DNA of 64,000 nucleotides, from contig DDSH01000004.1 in assembly GCA_002343775.1 (NCBI GenBank), positions 62,001 through 126,000 of the forward strand, given 5' to 3'. Under the pieces are notes generated by a model, which was not told the DNA's origin, searched no databases, and saw nothing but the letters and a program-made list of their open reading frames with translations. Of the stretch, positions 7,745 to 16,218 are shown piece after piece; position 1 is the stretch's first letter, and each line of letters opens with the position of its first letter. The DNA is from Anaerolineales bacterium UBA2395 (lineage in GTDB: Bacteria > Chloroflexota > Anaerolineae > Anaerolineales > Villigracilaceae). A program made the position numbers and the translations under genes.

Positions 7745-8662
7745 ATGATCGATATTCTCAGCAAACGATACTATTACTTTCTGTTTTCACTCCTTGTGAT
7801 CATTCCCGGGCTGGCTTTCCTAGCCATCGATGGGCTGCCGCTCTCCATTGACTTTACAGGCGGAAGCCTGCTCGAGGTTCAGTTCGAGGCTGGAAAAAGC
7901 CCCGCCACTGAGGAGATCATCGCAGTCTACGAAGATGCGGGGATTGACGATGCCCAAGTCACCACCACGGAGACCGGCGCGCTTATCATCCGTTCCTCCT
8001 TCCTCACCAATGAAATCCGCGACCAGATCCTGACTGCAATGAATGAAACGGCTGGTTCAGAAGCGAACGTCATCCAGTTCGACAGCGTAGGACCCAGCAT
8101 CGGCGCACAAGTGGCTTCACGCGCGGCTTTGGCGGTTGGCGTGGCGGCTCTCGGCGTGATCATTTACATTACGCTTGCCTTCCGAAAGGTCCAAAACGCA
8201 TTCCGCTACGGGATCTGCGCCATCATCGCGATGGTGCATGATGTGGCGGTCGTCTTCAGCATTGCGGGGATCGGTGCCCGCTATTTCGACTGGCAAATGG
8301 ACGCCCTCTTCCTTACCGCCCTGCTAACCGTGATCGGTTTCTCGGTTCAGGACAAAGTGGTGGTATTCGACCGCATCCGCGAGAACACCAACCTGCTGCG
8401 CAAACTGGAATACGAAAAACTCGTCAACCACTCCATCGTGCAGACGCTGCAACGCTCCATCAATACCCAGTTGATGACCGTGGAATTTCTGCTGCTGGCG
8501 CTGGCGTTGTTCGGCGGAATCACGCTTCAGGAATTTGCCGTCATCCTGCTCGTCGGTCTGCTAAGCGGAACCTACTCCTCGATCTTCGTTGCGGCTCCCA
8601 TACTCGTCCTGTGGGAGAATCAGGAATGGCAGACCTGGTTCGGACGCGGCGCAAACGCCTAA
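7745..8662 (+). CDS. secF: Protein translocase subunit SecF
   Basis: 305 residues. The N-terminal membrane segment is followed by IDFTGGSLLEVQF (the SecF FxGG element), an extracytoplasmic domain, and a five-helix membrane block with VIGFSVQDKVVVFDRIREN. It forms the SecDF complex with the preceding product. The operon ends at a strong terminator 4 bases downstream. Confidence 0.96.
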   Translation: MIDILSKRYYYFLFSLLVIIPGLAFLAIDGLPLSIDFTGGSLLEVQFEAGKSPATEEIIAVYEDAGIDDAQVTTTETGALIIRSSFLTNEIRDQILTAMNETAGSEANVIQFDSVGPSIGAQVASRAALAVGVAALGVIIYITLAFRKVQNAFRYGICAIIAMVHDVAVVFSIAGIGARYFDWQMDALFLTALLTVIGFSVQDKVVVFDRIRENTNLLRKLEYEKLVNHSIVQTLQRSINTQLMTVEFLLLALALFGGITLQEFAVILLVGLLSGTYSSIFVAAPILVLWENQEWQTWFGRGANA

Positions 8663-8665
8663 ATC

Positions 8666-8695
8666 AAAAGGACGCTGAGTTTCAGCGTCCTTTTT
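8666..8695 (+). terminator. Intrinsic terminator after secF
   Basis: Perfect 13-bp stem AAAAGGACGCTGA / TCAGCGTCCTTTT with a 3-base loop, ending in five T. Confidence 0.9.
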
Positions 8696-8705
8696 CGTTA
8701 CAACC

Positions 8706-9317
8706 ATGACAGAGACTTTTTCCCTTTTTCTCCGCGCATTCGTCATCGGCATTTCCATCGCCGCGCCGGTTGGACCGATCGGTGTGCTTTGTATCCGCCG
8801 CACGCTTGCAAACGGAAAACTGGCTGGCTTTCTCTCAGGCATGGGCGCCGCCACCGCCGACATGGTCTACGGGGCCATCGCCGCCTTCGGCGTCAGTGTC
8901 ATCACGAACGCCCTCATCGATAACGCTTTTTGGCTGCGACTCTTTGGCGGCAGCTTCCTGCTTTATCTTGGTTTCAAAACCTATCTCGAAAAACCCGCTG
9001 CGCAAGCTGCACAAGCCAAACAAGGCGGGCTTTTCAGCATGTATTTCTCTACTTTCCTCCTGACCATCACCAACCCAATGACCATCCTTTCCTTTGCCGC
9101 CATCTTTGCAGGCACGATGATCGGGCGGGAGGTCGGCTCGCCGCTCGTGATGGTGACGGGAGTCTTTGCCGGCTCCGCCGCGTGGTGGATGACCCTCAGC
9201 CTCGGCGTGGGCATGCTCCGTGAACGGCTGACCCCCGCCCACATGGTGTGGATCAATCGCATATCTGGAGTCATAATCGTTGCTTTTGGTGTTTTTGCAC
9301 TGGTCAGTGGAGGTTAA
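8706..9317 (+). CDS. LysE/RhtB-family exporter
   Basis: 203 residues, about six membrane helices, matching the LysE family of amino-acid and small-solute exporters. The family signature GISIAAPVGPIGVLCIRR lies at the N-terminus, and TITNPMTILSFAA marks the second half-repeat. The gene starts 11 bases after the secF terminator, so it relies on read-through or on a promoter not recognised here. Substrate unknown. Confidence 0.9.
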   Translation: MTETFSLFLRAFVIGISIAAPVGPIGVLCIRRTLANGKLAGFLSGMGAATADMVYGAIAAFGVSVITNALIDNAFWLRLFGGSFLLYLGFKTYLEKPAAQAAQAKQGGLFSMYFSTFLLTITNPMTILSFAAIFAGTMIGREVGSPLVMVTGVFAGSAAWWMTLSLGVGMLRERLTPAHMVWINRISGVIIVAFGVFALVSGG

Positions 9318-9373
9318 AAGTCCAAAGTGCGCAAGCAGGGTGTCATTGGCAGCATCATGCCAGGGAAATAGAA

Positions 9374-10813
9374 TCAGCAAGCGACGTTATCATCCTTGCG
9401 GCGTCTATGCTGCTCCCCCTTGCTGCGATACATGGCATCATCCGCAAGACTGATGATTTTCGCAAGGCTAAGATCCGCCTTGCTGGTACAGGCACCCAGG
9501 GAAAGACTCAACTCAGGATCGCGGTAATATTTGTTGTTGAGATACACCAATGCCTGAATTTGTTTCATCAACTCAGCAGCCGCCTCCTCATCTTCACCCG
9601 GCATGATAATAGCAAATTCGTCCCCTCCAATACGAGAAGCGATCTGCCCCGGTTTCACGGCTGTATTCAAAACCTCCGCGGCGCGCCGAATCAGATTATC
9701 ACCCGCCGCGTGACCGAACATATCATTAACCCGCTTGAGATAATTCAGGTCGAGAATGATAATGCTGATCGGGTCTTTGCGGCGCGCTTCCATCTTCAAG
9801 ATCGTCTCTTCAAAATAAGCGCGGTTGTACAAACCTGTCATCACATCATGCGTACCGAGATAAAGAAGGTATTCCTCTGCCTTCTTTCGCGCTGTGATAT
9901 CCTGAATGGAAACAAGCGCCCATCCAAAGGTTTGCTCATAGCCGGGCATGATGCGAAAATTCAATTGGATGTTGATCGGTTCGCCATCGAGCGAGTAATT
10001 GATCCCTTCCCGTTCATATTCCAAATTGCCGTTCCATAAATCCAGCAATTCCCCGGCAAAATGGCGTTCCATCTCATCCCGAAAGACGCGATCCAGATTC
10101 GTGACCAGCTGCTCCTTGGACGACGCCCGGAACAGTTCCAGTGTCTTTTGGTTGACATCCAATACCCGAATCATACTGGCGCATTGGAGCGCAGTCTCCG
10201 GGTGGGAAGCAAGATAAGCCTCAAAATCTGTCACGCCCTGTGAGCGAAGGTCATCGAAAAATACCTTGATGGCAGTGTAATCCTCCTCCCACAACGAAAT
10301 CGGGGACGATTCGAACAAATCGCGCAGGCGGCGCTCGGCCGTCCGACGGGCAGTGATATCCTCGATGGTGACCAGCACACGCTCCCAATTCTCTTCATAA
10401 CCGGGCAGGATGCGCCAGTTCAGGATGATGTCAAGCACTTCTCCCTTCAATGTGTAATTGACTCCCTCGCCTGCCCAACTGACTTCCCCATCCCAAAGCG
10501 CCAGCAATTCCTCGCGGAAATGATGCCGCATCCCATCGCGGAAGACCTGATCAAGTTTGGAGAGCAATTCCTCTTTCGATCCTGCTTTGTGCATGGTTAC
10601 GGTTTTCAAATTGACATTCAATACCTTGATCTGCTGCATACATTCATCGATAAATCCCGGATTATCATCAAGGTAGGTTGAGAGCGACTTGATCCCCCGT
10701 TTTCGTAATCCATCGAACAGGGTTTTAATACGGCTGAAATCCTGTTCCCAAAGTGAGATCGGGGCGTATTCAAACAATTTTTTCAAGTGCTCCTTACCGG
10801 GGTTATAAACCAT
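9374..10813 (-). CDS. Tandem PAS-like sensor diguanylate cyclase (GGDEF)
   Basis: 479 residues. Two homologous N-terminal modules of about 155 residues begin LFEYAPISLWEQD and LFESSPISLWEED and each end in an ITAR sequence; they look like PAS/PAC sensors made by internal duplication. The C-terminal GGDEF domain has an intact RIGGDEFAII active site, so it should make cyclic di-GMP from GTP. No EAL domain and no membrane segments are seen, so it senses a cytoplasmic signal. A TATAAT at 10854-10859 (minus) lies 41 bases upstream of the start. Confidence 0.92.
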   Translation of the reverse strand: MVYNPGKEHLKKLFEYAPISLWEQDFSRIKTLFDGLRKRGIKSLSTYLDDNPGFIDECMQQIKVLNVNLKTVTMHKAGSKEELLSKLDQVFRDGMRHHFREELLALWDGEVSWAGEGVNYTLKGEVLDIILNWRILPGYEENWERVLVTIEDITARRTAERRLRDLFESSPISLWEEDYTAIKVFFDDLRSQGVTDFEAYLASHPETALQCASMIRVLDVNQKTLELFRASSKEQLVTNLDRVFRDEMERHFAGELLDLWNGNLEYEREGINYSLDGEPINIQLNFRIMPGYEQTFGWALVSIQDITARKKAEEYLLYLGTHDVMTGLYNRAYFEETILKMEARRKDPISIIILDLNYLKRVNDMFGHAAGDNLIRRAAEVLNTAVKPGQIASRIGGDEFAIIMPGEDEEAAAELMKQIQALVYLNNKYYRDPELSLSLGACTSKADLSLAKIISLADDAMYRSKGEQHRRRKDDNVAC

Positions 10814-10853
10814 AATAATTACTCACCAAAAATTCGATATCTCATTATACCTG

Positions 10854-10859
10854 TCAGGT
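10854..10859 (-). promoter_or_regulatory. -10 element for the GGDEF gene
   Basis: Consensus TATAAT on the minus strand in the context AGGTATAATG. Confidence 0.45.
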
Positions 10860-10869
10860 GTTTTTCATA

Positions 10870-11904
10870 TCAATGCATTAACCGTCGAGCGGTACGCAGA
10901 AGCAGGAAATACAAAACGGAGAAAAAAGCAGCAAAGACCATCACATGCCAGCCGCTTGTGTATGCGTCCCCCACTGCCAGACGGGATATGGTGGTGATGG
11001 GCGAGAGATTCAACATGGTGCCAATACTCACACCGGCAAGCAAAAGCAGGGAGAAGATGAATTGCGAACGTTCGCGGTCTTGCAGGAACGCCGCTGTGAT
11101 GGAAGCAGATGTGGAGGTGATCCCAGCCACCACCAGCGCCAGCAGGAGAATCCAAGCCTTGTTTTGGATGTCGATCCCGTTCATTTGAAGCAGGGTCAGC
11201 CAGACGGCGCATTGGACGATGGCAAGGGTTACTGCGGAAGTGATCTTCGCGCCTATCATCCCGCTGACGGTCAGCGGTGCAGAAAGCAGGGTTTGCAGGG
11301 TTTTATTCTCCACCTCTTCGGTGATCATATCAATGGACATGCTCCCGGCGACGAAGGCAGGAAAGAACATCAACATCGGAATGAGCACCGAATAGACAAA
11401 CTCAAAGGATGTGGCAGGCTTGCCGTTCAAATCGGTGTAGCGGACCTCGATCCCGCGTTCGGCGCGCAGATAATTTTCGTACTGTTTGAGCGGTTCCTGG
11501 ATCACCATGCGGATGAGAGAACTGATGGTGTCGGAATCGGGCAAATATAGTTTGACCTCGATCAAGCCGTCTGCATTCTGCGGCGCGTCCACCAAGGCGA
11601 GGACTTCTCCACTGTAAAAAGCGGACTGCGCCTCTATCAGTGTGGGAAAGGTTTGGATGTTGAGTCCGCGTTCGGTCAGGAGTGAGGCGAGCGGGTCATC
11701 CGCTTTGCCGACGACGCCAACTCGGATCCCTTCGCCGCTGAAACGCATAATGGTATCCGCATCGTAAAGCGAGAGCATCCCCAGCAACAAGCCGGAAGAA
11801 AATGAAGCGATGAAGAGTTGGATCAGGATCGAGATGACGATGGTGCGGTCCCGCAGGACCGAGCCTATCTCTTTTTTAACGACAGCAATGAATGGATAGA
11901 TCAC
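10870..11904 (-). CDS. ABC-2 type permease
   Basis: 344 residues: one N-terminal membrane helix, an extracytoplasmic region of about 140 residues, then five or six membrane helices, the layout of NatB/YhaP-type ABC-2 permeases. The conserved segment MITEEVENKTLQTLLSAPLT is present. It overlaps the preceding permease by 4 bases. With the divergent ATPase at 13622 it forms an export ABC transporter; the family exports sodium, drugs or peptides, and the substrate cannot be read from sequence. Confidence 0.88.
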   Translation of the reverse strand: MIYPFIAVVKKEIGSVLRDRTIVISILIQLFIASFSSGLLLGMLSLYDADTIMRFSGEGIRVGVVGKADDPLASLLTERGLNIQTFPTLIEAQSAFYSGEVLALVDAPQNADGLIEVKLYLPDSDTISSLIRMVIQEPLKQYENYLRAERGIEVRYTDLNGKPATSFEFVYSVLIPMLMFFPAFVAGSMSIDMITEEVENKTLQTLLSAPLTVSGMIGAKITSAVTLAIVQCAVWLTLLQMNGIDIQNKAWILLLALVVAGITSTSASITAAFLQDRERSQFIFSLLLLAGVSIGTMLNLSPITTISRLAVGDAYTSGWHVMVFAAFFSVLYFLLLRTARRLMH

Positions 11905-13529
11905 ATCCCACCTCGCAGAACATACACATTATAGAAGAAATGAATGACGGTTCCAATGCCCAACGCCAGCCAATACGGGAACCTCAGTTTGACGCGCAGC
12001 AAGGTGACAAATGCCGTGAAGAAAAAATGCGCCGCGAGCGGAATTAGCAGGAACACACCCGCGCCGAACAACGCACCGGAGACATTCGCCTCAGAAACCA
12101 CACTGACGGAAACCAACAGCAAAAGTTTTTCGCCGACCAAAAATCCAAGCGCGGAGAGGAACGACAACCACAGAATTTCTTTCACCGACTTCACCACGCC
12201 ATGTTCCGCCAGCACCACAATGCCAACGGTCTTGACCACCTCTTCGATCAATGCCGAGGCGATCAACGTCGCGCCGAGGATCAATCCCACCGGCAGGTTC
12301 GTGGCGAACGCCAGCATCACCACCTGCGCCATGTACACAGCAGGGATGACCAACAGGCTCCACAACGTCACCGCAAACCACGGCTTGGAATGTGCCATCA
12401 TCAGATAGATCGCATCTCCGATCTTGCGGGTGATCGGTTTGTAGCCCATTAAAAATTCTTCGTTCAGCAAACGCGTGCCCGCGAACATCGCAAAACCAAA
12501 GATGGCAGTCATCGGCAGGGAGGGCAGCAAATATTCACGCCAGCCAAACGGCTCGGCGCGGTACATCTTCACCGCCAAAGTCAACGGTGAGATGTATGCG
12601 AGGTCACTGCTGTTCGTGAACATCGCCGGAAAGACCAGATACGCCGTGGTCATCGTGGTCACCAGCATCGCAATAAAGGTCGTGTCTTTGAATGAGCGGT
12701 AAAACAGCGGCACCATTAAATAGATCGCAAAGATGAACATCGTCGTCGGCGCGAAGATCATTAGCGCCATCGGAATATTTCCGTTCGTCAAATATGCGAT
12801 CAGTATTGTCGTCGAAAGCGCAAAGACCGCATACGGCAGCATCTTACCGAGAATGATCTGGAAAGGCGTCACCGGCGCAGAGAGCAAGATCGTCAGGCGG
12901 CGGTTCGCTTTTTCATCCATGAAACTGCTGGTGAAGAAAATGCTGATGAACGTGATCGGCATGATGTAGAGGAGTGCGACGAGCACTTGGGTAAAAGGGG
13001 CTGGCGGAGGAGTCAGCGATGGGATGATGACCTCCTCCGGCTTGACGGTCTGAGGAGCCAACTCACCCGCATCATCTGTGACTGGAGGCTGGGCGGCGTT
13101 GAGATAGTTGACCCCCACCCGCAGCGGGAATGCATCCCCTTCTGCGAAAGAATTCCCAACTCGGACGAGTTCTTCCTTCTCCATGTATTGTTTGAGCGCA
13201 CGTTCCGCAAATTGCGATTTATCGTCTTCCCGCGAAAAAACATCCACCCCGACAATGAGCAAATCAATCGAACCATCTGCGAGAAGGCTTTGTCCCTCTT
13301 GCGGGTCGACCTCAAGAACGGCAAACCGGCTGTCGCTTATCTCAGGCACCTCGCCCGAAATTCCCACACGGTACAAGCCGCTCCCCAGCGAGACCGTATC
13401 CCGCAAAAAATAAGCGGACACGCCCAACACACCCAAAAGTAAAATGACCGCCACCGGGCTGGCACCGCCACCAAATCGTTTTCGTAAACGGGTAATTTCA
13501 CGCCATGCAATGACAAAGATTTGATTCAT
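11901..13529 (-). CDS. ABC-2 permease fused to a PrsW-like intramembrane protease domain
   Basis: 542 residues. The first two thirds are an ABC-2 permease: N-terminal helix, extracytoplasmic domain, and a membrane block with the MDEKANRRLTILLSAPVTPF motif. The last third, from about residue 400, is a separate multi-helix membrane domain with LIEEVVKTVGI near 424, GEKLLLL, a histidine in AHFFFTAF, and HFFYNVYV near 529. These elements resemble the EExxK...H...HxxxN residues of PrsW-type glutamic intramembrane proteases. A start at 13631 is possible in frame but overlaps the divergent ATPase gene; ATG 13529 fits the family start (MNQIFVIAWREI). Confidence 0.8.
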   Translation of the reverse strand: MNQIFVIAWREITRLRKRFGGGASPVAVILLLGVLGVSAYFLRDTVSLGSGLYRVGISGEVPEISDSRFAVLEVDPQEGQSLLADGSIDLLIVGVDVFSREDDKSQFAERALKQYMEKEELVRVGNSFAEGDAFPLRVGVNYLNAAQPPVTDDAGELAPQTVKPEEVIIPSLTPPPAPFTQVLVALLYIMPITFISIFFTSSFMDEKANRRLTILLSAPVTPFQIILGKMLPYAVFALSTTILIAYLTNGNIPMALMIFAPTTMFIFAIYLMVPLFYRSFKDTTFIAMLVTTMTTAYLVFPAMFTNSSDLAYISPLTLAVKMYRAEPFGWREYLLPSLPMTAIFGFAMFAGTRLLNEEFLMGYKPITRKIGDAIYLMMAHSKPWFAVTLWSLLVIPAVYMAQVVMLAFATNLPVGLILGATLIASALIEEVVKTVGIVVLAEHGVVKSVKEILWLSFLSALGFLVGEKLLLLVSVSVVSEANVSGALFGAGVFLLIPLAAHFFFTAFVTLLRVKLRFPYWLALGIGTVIHFFYNVYVLRGGM

Positions 13530-13570
13530 GGTTATTTTCTTCTCGGATTTGTAAGTTTCGCTTGCGAAAA

Positions 13571-13591
13571 TCCAGAAGTAGAACTTCTGGA
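13571..13591. promoter_or_regulatory. Palindrome in the divergent permease/ATPase promoter region
   Basis: Perfect 9-bp arms TCCAGAAGT / ACTTCTGGA with a 3-base spacer, 19 bases before the -10 of the ATPase gene and 42 bases upstream of the permease ATG. It could be an operator for joint control, or an RNA hairpin in a longer leader. Confidence 0.4.
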
Positions 13592-13609
13592 TTGCATTCT
13601 TTTGTGAGA

Positions 13610-13615
13610 TAAAAT
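13610..13615 (+). promoter_or_regulatory. -10 element for the ABC ATPase
   Basis: TAAAAT with the ATG at 13622, exactly seven bases after the hexamer. No ribosome binding site lies between, so the transcript is probably leaderless. Confidence 0.45.
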
Positions 13616-13621
13616 TGTGAC

Positions 13622-14494
13622 ATGATTTCACTTACAGACGTCACCAAACGTTACGATAATACTACAGTCGTTGACAAGTTAAACTTACAAATCAATCAGG
13701 GCGAGATCGTCGGGATCATTGGTCATAACGGGGCTGGTAAAAGCACGACTATGAAGATGATCGCCGGATTGATCGAACCGACAGCAGGGGATGTGCGTGT
13801 CATGGGGCAGGATATGGTGAGGCACGGCATCAAGGTCAAACAGCGCATCGGTTACCTGCCGGAGGAAAGTCCGTTGTATGAGGCGATGACCGCCCAGCAG
13901 TATCTGCTATTCTTCTCCGAACTCTACCAAATGCCGCGCCAGAAGGCGATGGGGCGCATCGATGGCCTGTTGGAATCGCTTGGGTTGGAGCAAAGCAATA
14001 AGTTGACCGGCGAATTCTCCAAAGGGATGAAACGCAAAACCGCCATCGCCCGTACACTCCTGCATGATCCGGAACTGCTGATCCTTGATGAACCCAACTC
14101 CGGGCTTGACCCGCTGACCTCGTTCTTCATCATTAATTATCTTAAACAACTGAAGCGCGAAGGAAAAACCATTTTGCTCAGTGCTCACAATCTCTTCCAT
14201 GTGGAAACCATCTGCGACCGAGTGGCGATCATCAAGAACGGCAAATTGCTGGTGTTCGACACGATGGACGCCATCCGCGGGAGATTGGGGAAGCGCGAGT
14301 ATCAGGTTATCTTCCATTCTGATGACAAATTGGACTATGAAGCCATCGGCGGGAATTATGTCTTCCGTACAAACGATGTGGACAATATCGCCCACATGCT
14401 GGAAACCGTTTCTGCCAAAGGTTGGGCGCTGGTAGATCTGTCCATGCGCGAATCGGCGTTGGAGGAGATCTACGTGAAGTTGATGACGGGATAA
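13622..14494 (+). CDS. ABC transporter ATP-binding protein
   Basis: 290 residues. Walker A is GHNGAGKST near residue 37, the signature is FSKGMKRK (a form common in ABC-2/NatA ATPases), and Walker B is LLILDEPNSGLDP. A C-terminal extension of about 80 residues follows, as in NatA-type ATPases. It is transcribed divergently from the two ABC-2 permease genes, with which it should form one exporter. Confidence 0.93.
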   Translation: MISLTDVTKRYDNTTVVDKLNLQINQGEIVGIIGHNGAGKSTTMKMIAGLIEPTAGDVRVMGQDMVRHGIKVKQRIGYLPEESPLYEAMTAQQYLLFFSELYQMPRQKAMGRIDGLLESLGLEQSNKLTGEFSKGMKRKTAIARTLLHDPELLILDEPNSGLDPLTSFFIINYLKQLKREGKTILLSAHNLFHVETICDRVAIIKNGKLLVFDTMDAIRGRLGKREYQVIFHSDDKLDYEAIGGNYVFRTNDVDNIAHMLETVSAKGWALVDLSMRESALEEIYVKLMTG

Positions 14495-14552
14495 GACCTT
14501 TTCCCTAACGTGCCCATCCACGACAGACTGGCTGGAAGGAGAAAATAAAAAA

Positions 14553-15104
14553 ATGAGAAAAGTTGTCTTTGCGATCAATATCACCGTTGACGGCTGCTGC
14601 GGACACGAATCTGTAGTCGCCAACGACGAATTACACGAGTACTTTACCGAACTCCTGCAAGATTCAGACATTGAAATTTTCGGGCGCAACACGTATCATC
14701 TGATGTATCCGTACTGGCATGACGTCGCAATAAATCAATCGGAATCAAAAGCCACGAACGAATTTGCCCGCACGTTCGATTTGATACCGAAGATCGTCTT
14801 TTCGACAACATTGAAGAGCGTGGAGTGGAAAAACACAACGCTTTTGCGTTCAAATCTTCAAGAAGAGGTCTTAAGACTGAAACAACAGCCAGGAAAAAAT
14901 ATTTCCGTCGGCGGGTTAAACATTGCGTCACAACTCGCTCAGTCGGGTCTGATCGATGAGTATCATTTTCTTATTCAGCCGATCGTTGCAGGAAAAGGTC
15001 CCCGTTTGTTCGAATCGGGCAAGGATTTTACATTGGAACTCGTCGGATCAAAAACATTTCAATCTGGCGTTGTAGCGTTGCGCTACAAGACTATTTATAA
15101 GTAA
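14553..15104 (+). CDS. RibD C-terminal/dihydrofolate-reductase-fold protein
   Basis: 183 residues of the DHFR-like RibD_C family (NADPH-dependent reductases of unclear substrate, often called YyaP/YwjB). It begins KVVFAINITVDGCCG, has FGRNTYHLMYPYW, and KNISVGGLNIASQLAQSGLIDEYHF split over the nucleotide-binding region. It is a single-domain protein without the RibD deaminase half, so a role in riboflavin synthesis is not implied. The preceding GGAAGGAG lies about 12 bases upstream. It ends at a bidirectional terminator. Confidence 0.88.
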   Translation: MRKVVFAINITVDGCCGHESVVANDELHEYFTELLQDSDIEIFGRNTYHLMYPYWHDVAINQSESKATNEFARTFDLIPKIVFSTTLKSVEWKNTTLLRSNLQEEVLRLKQQPGKNISVGGLNIASQLAQSGLIDEYHFLIQPIVAGKGPRLFESGKDFTLELVGSKTFQSGVVALRYKTIYK

Positions 15105-15130
15105 CAAAAAGATGGCAGGATGAAATTAAA

Positions 15131-15161
15131 AAAGGCGCACAGGAATGATCTGTGCGCCTTT
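15131..15161. terminator. Bidirectional terminator
   Basis: 12-bp stem AAAGGCGCACAG / CTGTGCGCCTTT with a 7-base loop, between convergent genes. T-runs lie on both sides. Confidence 0.85.
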
Positions 15162-15179
15162 GCAACTACCTTCTTGTGT

Positions 15180-16211
15180 TTATCCAAACATCTTTAGCAG
15201 ACGCTCCCAACCCTGCTTGATCTGTAAGGACTTCAATCGCCACGTACCAACAATGCCGTACGGGATGAACAACACGAATAGCACGTAGATCGCGCCGTTG
15301 ATGAAACTGGCGCTCTCGCCGATGTAGCGGCGCAGACCGTAATCCAGCAGGCGGAAGACGATGGCGCCGACAAATGCGCCGTTCAAGGTGCCGACACCGC
15401 CGATGAGCAGAATGAGCAAAGCGGTGACGGTGTACCCCAGCCCTGCTGTATTCGGGCTGACAATGGGTTGGTAGAGCGTGTGCAAAAATCCAGCCAGCGC
15501 CGCGGTGAGGGACGAAAGCAACAGCGCGGAAAGTTTGAAGTAGAAAGTGTTGTAACCTAGCATCTGGGCGCGCCCTTCGTTCTCACGGATGGCAACGCAT
15601 ACCCGTCCCGTTGGCGAGTTGACGAAACGCTGGTACAGCAAATAGATCAGCACCATCACGGTCAATGCGACGAAGTAGAAGCGCAGGCGTTCGGTGGCGG
15701 GACTGATAAAGGCAGGCACGATCACACCTTGCAGACCCACGTCCGCGCCTGTGTATTCGCCAAATTCACTGGACATGACCAAAATATGAAACACAGAGCC
15801 AAGCCCCAGAGTGACGAGCGCAAACGTAATCCCCTTCACACGCGGCAATACCAACCCAAAGAGCAGGGCTTGCACCACCGAAGCGACCACCAGCCATCCC
15901 AATGTGGCTGGTAGAGACAAGCCGAAACTCTTGATGGCAATGCCCGTCAGGTATGCGCCGACAGCGAAGAACATGGAATGTCCGAACGAGAGCAAGCCTG
16001 TAATCCCGAAGATGACGTCAAAACTCAGGGCGTAAATGGTGAGAATGAATATCTCGATGGCAAGACCCTGAATGAATTTGGATTGCCCGTTGCCGTTGAC
16101 AAACACATCCGCAGGCGATGCGCCGTTGAGCAAGCCGACAAGGAATGGCAGAAGAATGAGACCCAACAAGGTGAGAAGTGAACCACGGTGTGAGATAAAA
16201 AAGTTTTTCAT
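15180..16211 (-). CDS. livM: Branched-chain amino acid ABC transporter permease LivM
   Basis: 343 residues with about ten membrane helices. The LivM signature GLLSFGHSMFFAVGAYLTG and the EAA-like region AIRENEGRAQMLGYNTFYFK are present. It pairs with LivH to form the membrane channel of a HAAT-family importer for branched-chain amino acids or other hydrophobic acids. A TTG at 16235 would overlap livH; ATG 16211 with AAGGAA at 16222-16227 is preferred. It is the last gene of the run ending at 15131-15161. Confidence 0.95.
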   Translation of the reverse strand: MKNFFISHRGSLLTLLGLILLPFLVGLLNGASPADVFVNGNGQSKFIQGLAIEIFILTIYALSFDVIFGITGLLSFGHSMFFAVGAYLTGIAIKSFGLSLPATLGWLVVASVVQALLFGLVLPRVKGITFALVTLGLGSVFHILVMSSEFGEYTGADVGLQGVIVPAFISPATERLRFYFVALTVMVLIYLLYQRFVNSPTGRVCVAIRENEGRAQMLGYNTFYFKLSALLLSSLTAALAGFLHTLYQPIVSPNTAGLGYTVTALLILLIGGVGTLNGAFVGAIVFRLLDYGLRRYIGESASFINGAIYVLFVLFIPYGIVGTWRLKSLQIKQGWERLLKMFG

Positions 16212-16218
16212 GTCGGTT

